Below are positions 20,324-31,300 of a stretch of 64,000 nt of DNA, one piece after another. The DNA is from Strix aluco (taxonomy: Eukaryota; Chordata; Aves; Strigiformes; Strigidae). Every line of letters begins with the position of its first letter. Position 1 is the first letter of the stretch. Under the pieces are notes generated by a model that worked only from the letters and a program-made list of their open reading frames with translations, was not told where the DNA came from and did not search any database. The translations under genes were made by a program, and so were the position numbers. The DNA lies in assembly GCF_031877795.1 (NCBI RefSeq), contig NC_133946.1, forward strand, positions 11,197,144 to 11,261,143, written 5' to 3'.

Positions 20324-20420
20324 CCCGCCGCCGCCGCCAGCAGATCTCGCGAGCCTTCCGCCGAGGGGAGGGGCGGGGCTTGGCGCCGGGGGCGTGACGG
20401 AGGGGTGTTGGCTCCGCCTT
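20324..20420 (-). promoter_or_regulatory. CHURC1: CHURC1 promoter / 5' UTR
   Basis: CpG-rich sequence (GCCGCCGCCAGCAG, CTCGCGAG palindrome near 20345) directly upstream of the CHURC1 ATG. No TATA box is seen. The CTCGCGAG-like element resembles the TCTCGCGAGA class of CpG-island promoter motifs, here TCTCGCGAGC. Confidence 0.5.
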
Positions 20421-20449
20421 TGTGGGCAGGGCTAGAGAGCAGAGAACGG

Positions 20450-20870
20450 CGTGTGTGGGGCGGGGCGTGCGCTGGGTAGGCGGGGCTTGAGTATGGATAT
20501 GGTATATATGGGCGGGGATTGCACTAGGGAGGGCGGGGTTAAGTTAAGGAAGGCGGGGCTTATACTGAGGGGGTGGGGCTTGAACGTGGAGATGATATAT
20601 GGGCGGGGTTGTTCTAAGGGAGGCGGGGCTTGAGTGCGACAAGTGTCTACAAGTGGGCGGGGCTTGTGTCGAGGTGGGCGGGGCTTGAGCACGGAGAGTG
20701 TCTATATGGGCAGTGCTGGTGCTGAGGAGGGCGGGGCTTGTGCATGGAGATTGTATATGTGGGGTGGGGCTTGTGTGAGGGTGGGTGGGGCCAGAGTGGC
20801 AGCTCCCATCGAGGGCAGAGTTAAGGTGAGGTGGGTGCAGGCTCTGTTGGGTCCTTAAGGGTGCCCTTAA
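20450..20870. repeat. GC-box minisatellite upstream of CHURC1
   Basis: About a dozen GGGCGGGGCTTG-type units separated by 15-30 bp spacers such as AGTATGGATATGGTATATATG. Each unit contains a GGGCGGGGC Sp/KLF-type box. The spacers repeatedly carry TATATGG or TGTCTATA. Confidence 0.8.
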
Positions 20871-20979
20871 CCAGAGCCTGCCCCCGCCCCGGGCTGGGCC
20901 CCTGCAGGACTACCTCAGGCAAGGTGGGATGGCTAGGCCAGCGGCTCAGAGGTGAGCCCTACAGCTGTGCATTTGGGTA

Positions 20980-21520
20980 GCCAGTGCTGAGTTAGGGTGG
21001 TCCTAGGACTACCTGGGGGCAAGTGAGGCTAATTGTGGGGGTGCCTGGGTTAGCTGGGGGACACCTGAGCTAGTGAGGGACACCTGGGAGTATCTGTGGA
21101 GTGTCTGTGGCTAGCTGGGGGACACCCAGGTCTAGCTGAGGGGTATCTAGGGCTAGCTGGGGAACACCTGAGCTAGTGGGGGGCACCTGGGAGTATCTGT
21201 GGAGTGCTTGGGGCTAGCTGGGGGACACCCAGGGCTAGCTGGCAGGTACCTGGGTCTAACCCAGAACTAGAGGGGGGCACCCAGGGCTCGTGGGGGATGC
21301 CTAGGGCTAGCCAGAGGGTACCCAGGACTAGCTGGGGGGTGCCTGGGACTATCTGAGGGACCGCCAGGGCTAGCCAGGACTGTCTGGGGCTAACCAGGGC
21401 TACTCAGGGAGAGCTGGGGGACACCTGAGCTAGTGGGGGACAAGCAGGGCTACTTGGGGGACACCTAAGCCTGGCTGGGGGATTGCCCAGGGCTAGTTGG
21501 GGGACACCCCCCCTCCCAGG
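20980..21520. repeat. CTAG-containing minisatellite
   Basis: Units such as GGGGCTAGCTGGGGGACACC and GAGCTAGTGGGGGACACCTGG repeat with a basic period of 25-35 bp. A higher-order period of about 102 bp can be seen between about 21062 and 21165 (CACCTGAGCTAGTG followed by GGAGTATCTGTGGAGTG in both). Confidence 0.8.
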
Positions 21521-21639
21521 GACAGCTGGGGTGTGCCCCGGGCTAGCTGGGGGACAGCGGGGGCTGACGGGGGGGCGGCGGGGTGGTACGGTGGGGCCAG
21601 CCCGAATTACCGGGGGGCTAGCCGTATTGAGGGGGGGCT

Positions 21640-21964
21640 CAGCGGGGCCGGCCGGGGAGCCCCGCCCGTGGCAGCGGGGCGCTGCGCCGCTCCGCGCCCG
21701 GCAGGTGCCGGTGGCGGCGGTGGCCGGGGGGCGCCGTTGTGCTGCATTGCGGGGCGGGCGGCCCGTCCCCGCCCGCCTCCGCCCGGCCCTCCCGGGGGGG
21801 AGCGGGTCTGTCTGGGCCGGGCCGCTCGCTGGCCCAGGGCAGGAATGTCCCTGCGCGCTCAAGATAATGTTATTTATATCGCGGCACAGGGCGGCTCTGC
21901 TCCCCCCACCCCGCTCCGGTCCCGGGCCCGCCGCCGCCGCTCGTCCGCCCGCCGCCCCGCGCAG
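21640..21964 (+). promoter_or_regulatory. SPTB: Probable SPTB promoter and non-coding first exon
   Basis: A CpG island containing AGATAA (GATA motif, 21862-21867) next to TATTTATA (21871-21878), followed by a GC-rich stretch ending in a good splice donor, GCAG|GTGAGA after 21964. SPTB coding begins in an exon whose acceptor is at 25293, so an upstream 5' UTR exon is required. This is the best candidate. Erythroid beta-spectrin promoters are known to use GATA1 sites. The exact start site cannot be read from sequence. Confidence 0.5.
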
Positions 21965-24900
21965 GTGAGAACCGCGGCCGCCCCGGGCACCGGCGGCGGG
22001 TACCGGGATGCGCCGCCTCCGGGGGCTGGAGCCGGGGGGGGCGGGTAACGGGAGGAACCGGAGGGCACCGGGAGGCGCCGCTCCCCGGGGAAAAGCGGGG
22101 GGCACCGGGACAGGCTGCCCGCCCCGGGGACACCGGGTTTGGGGTGCGGCACCGGGGGCTGCGGGCACAGAGCAAAGTTTGGCGAGGGAATCCCTCCTGG
22201 GGGGGGGGGTGCTCAGCACCCCCTTTTCTCCCCCACAGTGGGGGGCCCGATGTCACCCGGTGTGTCCCCTCCCCGCGGGGGACACGCGGCTGCCGGGAAG
22301 GTCGGGGCAGGTGAGCGGCGGTGGCTTTCTGGGGACACTTTCCGCAGGGTGACAACCCCCAGTGGGGTCCCCAGACTGTGCCGGTGGGACGTGGTGGGCG
22401 AGTCGGCTGCGGAGGAGACGTGCCCGGGTCTCGGTGGGGCCCATCACCCAGCCCGCTTCAACCACTGATTTTTAGCAGCTGGACAAACTGGAGTTACTCG
22501 GAAGAGTTTTCTGGGTGCCATGCCCTTGGCCCCCCTCATCCCAGGGTGGTGGCAGGAGGATGCTTGTGGGTGGCTCTTGAGCTGGGGGAACTCCTGCCCG
22601 CACCCCAATAAGCTGGGGATCTGATTTCCCAGCCCTCCTTTCAGGTGGCTTTTGCCTTTGCAAATCTCCAGCTCCTGGAGTCAGGGGATTGCAGCACCCT
22701 TCGCTCCACTGCATTAAGCCAATGAGAAGTGTTTGAGGGGGTGACAAGCAAAGGAGACCCTCTGCAACCCCAGTGGTTTCCAGCAGAGCCCCCTGAGGAA
22801 TATTTTGCAGCTATTGGGTGTTTTTAGGGCCCCAGCTGGTGATATTAGGGTAGGCGAGGAGGTGCAGAGGGGCAGCTCCTAAGAAGGGAGTGGGGCTTGG
22901 CCCGCGCCGTGCGCAGGGGAGGCCTATTTATAGCCAAAAATGTCTGTGGAGTGTCAGCACGTGTGTGTGTCACTGCTCGGTGCGCTGGCGGGTTAGGTGA
23001 CATGGAACAGTCCTGGCATGGCCGGCATCCGCACCGACTCCGGCCCTGGGGAAACCCAAACCTTCACCCGCCGGGTGAGAGCGTGGCCGGGGAGCCACGG
23101 CCGGAGCGGGGCATCGCCAGCCGGAGGAGCTGTGCCTCGCCATGCCTAACGACCCCATGCTGTGCCGAGCGGCCCTGCGGAGCGGGGACCATCTGCTCCT
23201 GGCCCTGGCCGTGTGCCTGGGAGGCAGGTGGCTGTCGGGGGGCTGTGGGGATGCCCCCCAGCTCTTCTGCCCCTTCCCAAGGGGGCTAGACCGCTGGCTG
23301 ACTTGGTGGGGATGCAAAATAAAAGTGTTAATTGGTGAAGCGAAGCAGCCGGGGCGATGCCAGGCAGTGGGTGCCAAAGGAACCTGCCAGGCTGTGGGTG
23401 GAGGTGATGGGGCAGCTATTTTGGGGTGTTTGGGGGAACCCCGATGTGCTTTCATGCACTGGCAGCCGCTGTTTCAGCAACGCACTGCGGTGGTGAGGGC
23501 TGAGCCAGGGAAGGGGCTTGAGGGTGCTGCGGGTGGCAGGCACCAAACTGCTGCCCCGGCTGCGCTCGGGGTGCAGGGGGGACGTCTCCCGGTCCCGGTG
23601 GGGGGACCTCGGCGGCAGCATGATGCCAGCCCTTTGCTGGGAAGTGCTGATTCACGGCGCCGAGCCGCCGGCTGGAGAAGGCGACGCTGCCCTGGCCCCG
23701 GCCGCAGGATGCTTGCGGTGGGGCTGGCACCCCGGCACTCTCGGCTTTCCTCCTGCCGAGCTGGCAGAATGGCAATCCCCAGGCGGCGGGTGCCGACGGT
23801 GGCGTGGCTCTGCCAGACGGGGCTGTTTGGAAGGCGCCGGTGCGGCAGAGGGAGATTTAAAGGGTTGGTGAGCGTCTGCGTTTGAAATGCACGCTGGTGG
23901 CTCCCTTGGGCCCCGCTGTGGCTCCCTTCAGCATCATCATCTCCTCCTCCTCCTCCTCCTCGGATGCTTGTGGCCCCGCTGTGGTGGTGGTGGTGTGGGG
24001 GAGGCCCAGCTAAGGCCAAGGTCTCCCACTGGGATGACAGCGCCGGGCTGCAGCATGCCGCAGAGACCCAACACAACTCGGCACACCCAGCCCATTCCTG
24101 GTGCCCAGGCAGACCGGCTGCAGTTCCTGTGCTTTTGGGTGGGGGGGGTGTCCCCAAATTTGGGCTTCCCCAGGGGTTTCCTCCTGCAGGACAGGAGGGC
24201 GAGCCTGGTGCCACGGCACGGAGGGCTGCGGGCCCTGCTCTCACACTCCTGCACACGCTTGCATGCCCTTGCACACTCATGTGCTTTCTTGCATGAGTTC
24301 TCATGTCCTTGCTCGCATCTGCACGCTCCTGCATGTCCTTGCTCACACGTGCATGCTCTGGCATGTTCCTGCATGTCCTTGCTCACATGTACATGCTCTG
24401 GCACGCTTCTAACATGTCCTTGCTCACACATGCACGCTCTGGCAAGCTCCTACATGTCCTTGCTCGCATGTGCATGCTTTTACATGCTCCTTAATGTCCT
24501 TGCACACTCTTGGGTGCAAGCCAGTCCCTGAGGCGAGGCCCTGCCTGCGTGGCTGCGATTAGGGTGCAGGTTGAGGAGATGGGGCCCAGCCCAGCCCTTG
24601 CTGGCCCCGATAAAGCTCCCCTGCCTGCCGGCTGTTGGGGGGTCCCTGGGGGCCGGGTGGCCATGGGCTGTCATGGCTCATGGGGACACACGAGGGGTTT
24701 GGGGGTACTCAGGTTTTCCCCAAGCTGTGCCATGCACCCCAGGGCTCCTGGCAGCTCTGGGGTGCTGAGGGGAGTCCCAGCCTGGCTTCCCGCACCCCTC
24801 GGGGGCCCCCAGCAGCCTCCTCCTGCCCAGCCCGGCCACTGACAGCTGCTCGCTGGCATTTTTAGATACCAGCCATGTCCTATCTGTGTCTCAAATGTCC

Positions 24901-25293
24901 CCGGGGGCGAGCAGGCCCCCCCCCCGGCAGCTGTCACCCGCTTTTTGCTGCAGGCGCTGGCAAAGTTCCTTCACCCTGCCGGCATCGGGGTGGGTGCGAG
25001 CAGCACCTGCTTCCCCCCTGGGGGCACCCAAGGGTTGGGGGGACGCCCCTGGGGACCTGGCCCAGGATGCTGGGTTGGGGGAGCACCGCTGTAAGTCGCT
25101 GTTGGTATGGGGGGTTCGTGCCAGCAGGGCAAGTCCCCAAGCGTGCAGCACCCAGGTGCCCCCCAACACCTGGGTGGGGGCGAGTTTAAATCCCTCTGAG
25201 CAGCTTAACCAGCAGCTTTGAGCCACAAATCCCCATGCGCGGCAGGGCTGGCGAGGTGCCGCAGCGATGCCCATGGCCCCCCGCTCTCCCCAG
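21965..25293 (+). other. Probable SPTB intron 1
   Basis: No conserved coding segment is seen. It contains scattered GC-rich unique sequence and one 45-bp minisatellite (24240-24520). Open frames here lack family resemblance and splice support. Confidence 0.55.
24240..24520. repeat. 45-bp minisatellite in SPTB intron 1
   Basis: Five to six copies of CATGTCCTTGCTCACATGTG plus CATGCTCTGGCACGCTCCTG. The unit is 45 bp (a multiple of three), which keeps frames open. Confidence 0.85.
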
Positions 25294-25343
25294 GGGCCTC
25301 TTGCCAGTAGCCAACGGCCACCCGGCCGGGGGACGCCGGGACC

Positions 25344-28300
25344 ATGACCTCAGCAAACGACTACGAGCAGCTGGAGCTGCAGCAGCCGTACAGCCGCATC
25401 AACGACCGCTGGGAAGCCTCCGACGATGAGCTGGACAATGACAACAGCTCGGCGCGCCTCTTCGAGCGCTCCCGCATCAAAGCCCTGGCAGGTCGGGAAC
25501 GGGTCTCGGGTCCCCTCAGTCCTCCCAGGTTCTCCCTGCCACCCGTGCCACCATGCCCGCTCTCATTGCAGATGAGCGGGAGGCCGTGCAGAAGAAAACC
25601 TTCACCAAGTGGGTGAACTCGCACTTGGCTCGCGTCACTTGTCGTATCTCAGACCTCTACATGGACCTCCGGGATGGGCGGGTGCTCATCAAGCTGCTGG
25701 AGGTGCTGTCAGGAGAGCTTCTGGTAGGACTCCCATCCGGCCAGAGACCCTGGGACCCATGCCATGCCATGCCATGCCATGCTCCACCAAGGTTGTTGAC
25801 CTTGGCGTTGACCAAGGCTCCACCAAGGTTGGGGTGGCACAGGGGTGTCCCAGGGCAAGGGTCAGGGGTGCCTGGAGTGGAAGGGGAGGGTGCTGACTGT
25901 TGTACCCCAGCCCAAGCCCACCAAGGGCCGGATGCGGATCCACTGTCTGGAGAATGTGGACAAGGCGCTGCAGTTCCTGAAGGAGCAGAGGGTCCACCTC
26001 GAGAACATGGGCTCCCACGACATCGTGGATGGCAACCACCGCCTCGTCCTTGGCCTCATCTGGACCATCATCCTTCGCTTCCAGGTGGGGCCGGGTTGGT
26101 GGGGGGCACCCCTCAGCTCAGCACCCCATGGTTCATTCCCGGGTGAGAGCCCTCTTTCGTGGATGTCCCCTTCTGACACCAGAATGTCCTTCTGCCCCCA
26201 GATCCAGGACATCATCGTGCAGACGCAGGAGGGCCAGGAGACGCGCTCTGCCAGGGACGCGCTGCTGCTCTGGTGCCAGATGAAGACAGCGGGGTAGGTG
26301 GTGGCACCCACACCACACTGTGCCACTGAGCGGGGGTGCCCGGAGGGTGACAGTGACACCCTGTCCCCATCGCAGGTACCCCCACGTGAACATCACGAAC
26401 TTCACCTCGAGCTGGAAGGACGGGTTGGCCTTCAACGCCCTCATCCACAAGCACAGGTAGGCAGCACAGTGGTGGGCACCGGGATGTGCCAGGGCACCGG
26501 TGGCACCAGGGGATGTCCTACGGGAGCGCCACCGCTGTCCCACACCCTCTGTCCCCAGGCCTGAGCTGGTTGACTTCCAAAACCTGACCAAATCCAATGC
26601 CCGGCACAACCTGGAGCACGCGTTCAGCGTGGCAGAGCGGCACCTGGGCATCACCCCGCTCCTCGACCCCGAAGGTGAGGCTGCCGCTGCCAACTCTCCT
26701 GCCTCAGTTTCCCCATTACACCCTGGGACACGCCCAGGACCTGTGGAAAGACAAAGAGGCTTCCACCCCGTGGAAGGGGGGTCTGGGTGGGGACCTCACG
26801 AGGCCGTGGTGGCCCACTGCTATTGGGGTGATGCCGGGGCAGTGCAGAGGCTGGGTGAGTACTGACGCTTCTCGCTCGCACTGGGCAGATGTGTTCACAG
26901 AGAACCCCGACGAGAAGTCCATCATTACCTACGTGGTGGCCTTCTACCACTACTTCTCCAAGATGAAGGTGCTGGAGGTGGAGGGCAGGCGTCTGGGCAA
27001 GGTGAGGGAATGGCGCTGAGGTTGCGGGGTGGTTTTGCTGGGGGTGCCGGCACCCCGCGCTCACCACCGGCCCTGCTGCAGGTCATTGAGCACGCCAAGG
27101 AGACGGAGCGGATGATCGAGGGCTACGGGGGGTTGGCCTCCGACCTGCTCACCTGGATCGAGCAGACCATTGTCTCCCTCAACAGCCGCAACTTCGCCAA
27201 CTCGCTGGCCGGGGTGCAGCACCAGCTGCAAGCCTTCAGCACCTACCGCACTGTGGAGAAGCCCCCCAAGTAAGCACCCCTGAGCCCCCCATGGCCGCGT
27301 GGTGGTGTTGAGCACCCATGGGTGCCCCAGGCTGAGCTCTCTCTGGGGCAGGTTTCAGGAGAAGGGCAACCTGGAGGTGCTGCTCTTCACCATCCAGTCG
27401 CGGATGCGAGCCAACAACCAGCGTGTCTACACTCCACACGAGGGGCGCCTGGTCTCCGACATCAACCGGGTACGGGCCCCATCCCGCAGCCTGCCCGTGT
27501 GCCATGCCCTGCCGGGCGGCTGCTCCCATGACACCCTGTGACCGGCGGGGCAGCTCTTCCCCTGGTATCTCTGGGGACTTTGCTCCCCAAGCTGTCCCAG
27601 GGGAGGTCAGGGCTGTCCAGGGACAGGTTGGGTCAATCTCCTGGGGGCAGGTAGGGTCCATCCCAGAGAGTTCAGGTCCTGGGGCAGTTTAGGTCTGTCC
27701 TAGGATGCATCCTAGGGTCCATGTTTGGGGGGGCAGTTTGGGTCCATCGTCTCCTGGGGGCAGTATGGGTCCATCAGGTCCATTTTTTGGGAGCAGTTTG
27801 GGTCCATCATCTCCTGGGGGCAGGTCAGGTCCATCTCCTGGGGCAGTTCGGGTCCATCTCCCAAGGAAGTTCAAGACCATCCCAGGACACACTGAGTCCA
27901 TCCTCGGACAGGTCAGGTCCATCCCAGGGCAGGTTGGGTTCCTCCAGCCACACTCCCACCCGCAGGTCTCGCTGGGGTTCGCCAGCAGACCAAGACACAG
28001 GGTAGGTGGGGGGACATGAGACACGGGTGCCACCCTGGTCCTGTGCCACCTTCCCCCAGGCCTGGGAGCAGCTGGAGAAGGCAGAGCACGAGCGGGAGCT
28101 GGCGCTGCGCACCGAGCTCATCCGGCAGGAGAAGCTGGAGCAGCTGGCACGGCGCTTCGACCGCAAAGCAGCCATGCGGGAGGCCTGGCTGAGCGAGAAC
28201 CAGGGCTTGGTGGCCCAGGTGAGACTGGGGACACCCATTCTGGGGACCAGGGCACCCCACCAGAGCCTCACCACAGGCTTTGTGCTGGGACAGGACAACT

Positions 28301-31300
28301 TCGGCCAGGACTTGCCAGCAGTGGAGGCAGCCAAGAAGAAGCACGAGGCCATTGAGACGGACACGGCCGCTTACAAGGAGCGAGTGCAGGCCATTGAAGC
28401 GGTGGCGAAGGAGCTGGAGGTGGAGCGCTACCATGACATCCAGCGCATCAACGGGCGCAAGGACAACATCCTGCGGCTCTGGGAGCACCTTCTGGAGCTG
28501 CTGGCTGCCCGGCGCCAGCGCCTGGAGATGAACCTCGCCCTGCAGCACCTCTTCCAGGAGATGCTTCATAGCATTGACTGGATGGATGAGGTCAAGGTGA
28601 GCCACAGGTGTTGGGTGCCACTGTGCATGGGGTGCCTTTGTCCCACTGGGTGTTGGTGGGATGCCCCTGGGGAGGCAGCTGAGATGCTGGGGTGCTGGTG
28701 GCAGCTTTTGGGGAGCAGCGGGTGTTGTCTGCCGGAGCTGGCAGTGGATGATGGCTGTGGCTCTCCCTCAGGTGCAGTTGGCATCGCCCGAATCCGGGAA
28801 GCACCTTCTGGAGGCGGAGGAGCTGCTGCAGACCCACCAGCTGCTGGAGGGAGACATGGCCCTGCAGGCAGAGAAGACACGGGCCATCAGCGCCGCTGCC
28901 CTCCGCTTCGCCGACACCGAGGGTAGGTGCGCTGGGATACCCTGGGACCGCAGCACGGCCGGTGAGGGAAACCAGGACACCCTGATGATGGGTGCCCACC
29001 CCGCTCCCTGGCCAGGCTACCGTCCCTGCGACCCCAAAATCATCCGGGACCGTGTGAGCCACCTGGAGCTGTGCCAGCGGGAGCTGCAAGTGCTGGCAGC
29101 CCGGAGGAGAGCCTTGCTGGAGCAGTCCCGGTCCCTCTGGACCTGCCTGTGGGAGCTGGACGAGGCAGAGGGCTGGATCAAGGAGCAGGAGCAGCTCTAC
29201 TCCTCCCTGGACTTCGGGAAGGACCTGCCAAGCGTGTTGCTGCTCCAGCGCCGACACGCCATCCTTGAGGCCGAGCTGAGGAACCGGGGCGGCCGGCTGG
29301 AGCGGGTGCTCGCGGCGGGCGAGGGGCTGGCAGCGGCAGGTCGGGCGGCCAGGCAGCTGCGGGAGCGGGGGGCGACGGTGCGGGCGCTGTGGGCGCAGCT
29401 GGAGGAGCTGGCAGCTTTCCGCTGGCGGGGTTTGCGGGAGGCCGAAGGCTTCTTCCAGTTCCAGGCAGAGGCAGAGGAGCTGGCAGAGGGGCTGCAGGAT
29501 GCCCGCCGGCGGGCGGCCGCTGAAGAGCTGGGCCAGGATGAATCCCGCACCCGGGTCCTGCTGCGGCAACACCGGGAGCTGCTGGAGGAGATGGCAGCTG
29601 CCCATGAGCAGCTGGACGGGCTGGCCCGGCAAGCTGAGGGCTTTCCCCCAGAGCTGCGGGCTGGCCCCGAGGCACAGAGCCGGCTGGCGGCCCTGCGGGA
29701 GCTGCACGCCAAGGCAGCCGCCCTGGCTGAGCGGCGAGGCCGCCAGCTGCAGGATGCCCTTGACCTCTACACTGTTTTTGGGGAGAGCGATGCCTGTCAC
29801 CTCTGGATGGGGGCCAAGGAGACCTGGCTGGGGCAACCGGAGGTCCCCCAGGCGCTGGAGGACCTGGATGTGGCACAGCACAGGTAGAGGCTCCCACAGT
29901 GGCGCTGCTGCTGTGCCGTGTCCCAAGGTGTGGTCCGTTCTCAGCCCATTCATCCCTGCAGGCTGGACGGGCTAAAGCAGGAAATGGCCACCGTGTCTTC
30001 CCAAATCACCGCCGTCAACCAGGCAGCCGACGGGCTGCTGGCGAGCGGCCATCCCCGCAGCCCCCAAGTCCGGCAGTGCCGAGAGCAGCTCAATGAGAGG
30101 TACGGTGACACTGGGATGAGTGGGTGACGCTGGAGTGGTTAGGCTGGTCCCCACCAGCTGCATCCCCCGCTGTCACCCGCCTCCGCCATGCAGGTGGGAC
30201 CGGTTCAGGGAGCTGGTGGCCGAGCGTTGCCGGGCTGTGGGCTCAGCGTTGCGCCTCCTCAACTACCGTTTGGAGTGCGAGGAGACCCGGCAATGGCTGC
30301 GGAGCAAAGCCCAGGCGGTCCAGGCCACCGCCGAGCTGGGCCAGGACCTGGCCGGCGTCCTGGCCACCCAACGCAAGCTCTATGGCATCGAGCGGGAACT
30401 GGCCATTGCCCAGGACCGCCTGGCCACCCTGCGCTCCCAAGCCAACCGCCTGTCAGAAGAACGGCCCGAGGTGGCTGGGGAGGTGGCCGAGCGGCTAGCG
30501 GCAGTGGTGGCCGCCTGGGAGGAGCTGCAGGAAGCCTTGGGGGAGCAGGCAGCCTCTCTGGGGGAAGCTGGGCAGCTCCGGCGCTTCCTGCAGGACCTGG
30601 ATGACTTCCAGGCTTGGCTCTTTGGGGCTCAGAAAGCCGTTGCAGCCACCGACGAGGTGCCGGCCTCTTTGGCTGAGGCGGAGGAGCTGCTGCGGCGGCA
30701 CGAGGCAGCGCAGCGGGACGCAGAAGAGCATGCGGCTGCCTTTGCCGCCTTGGTGGAAGCGGGGGAGCGGGTGGTGGGGGAGCAGGAGGACCCCCAGTAT
30801 GAGGGGCTGCGGCAGCGTCTGCGCGGCGTGGAGGCCGGCTGGGCCGCCCTGGGCAGGATGGCAGAAGCCCGGCACCGCTTCCTAGTCCAGTGCCGCGGCT
30901 TCCAGGAGTTCCTCCGCGATGCCAAGCAGGCAGAGATCCTCCTCACCAACCAGGTGGGTGCCCAAGGTAGGTCCCGGGGGGGTGTCCGCAGCTCATGGGT
31001 GCCCCAAAAAGGTGCCAAACCCCTGCTGTGCCCCCCCAGGAGTACACGCTGGCCCATCTGGAGCTGCCCACCACACTGGAGGGTTCGACTGCTGCCCTGC
31101 GCCGCTTCCAGGACTTCCGTGCCAGCGTGGAGAGCAGCGCCGAGAAGGTCCCCGAGGTGGTGGCCAGCGGCACCAAGCTGGTGGACAAGGGGAACATCTT
31201 TGCCGAGAAGATCACCAAGAAGTGCCAGGCCCTCCAGGAGCGGTGAGTTCGGCGAGGGGCCGGTGGGCAGGCAGGTGGACGGTGTGCAGGCAGTAGCGCT

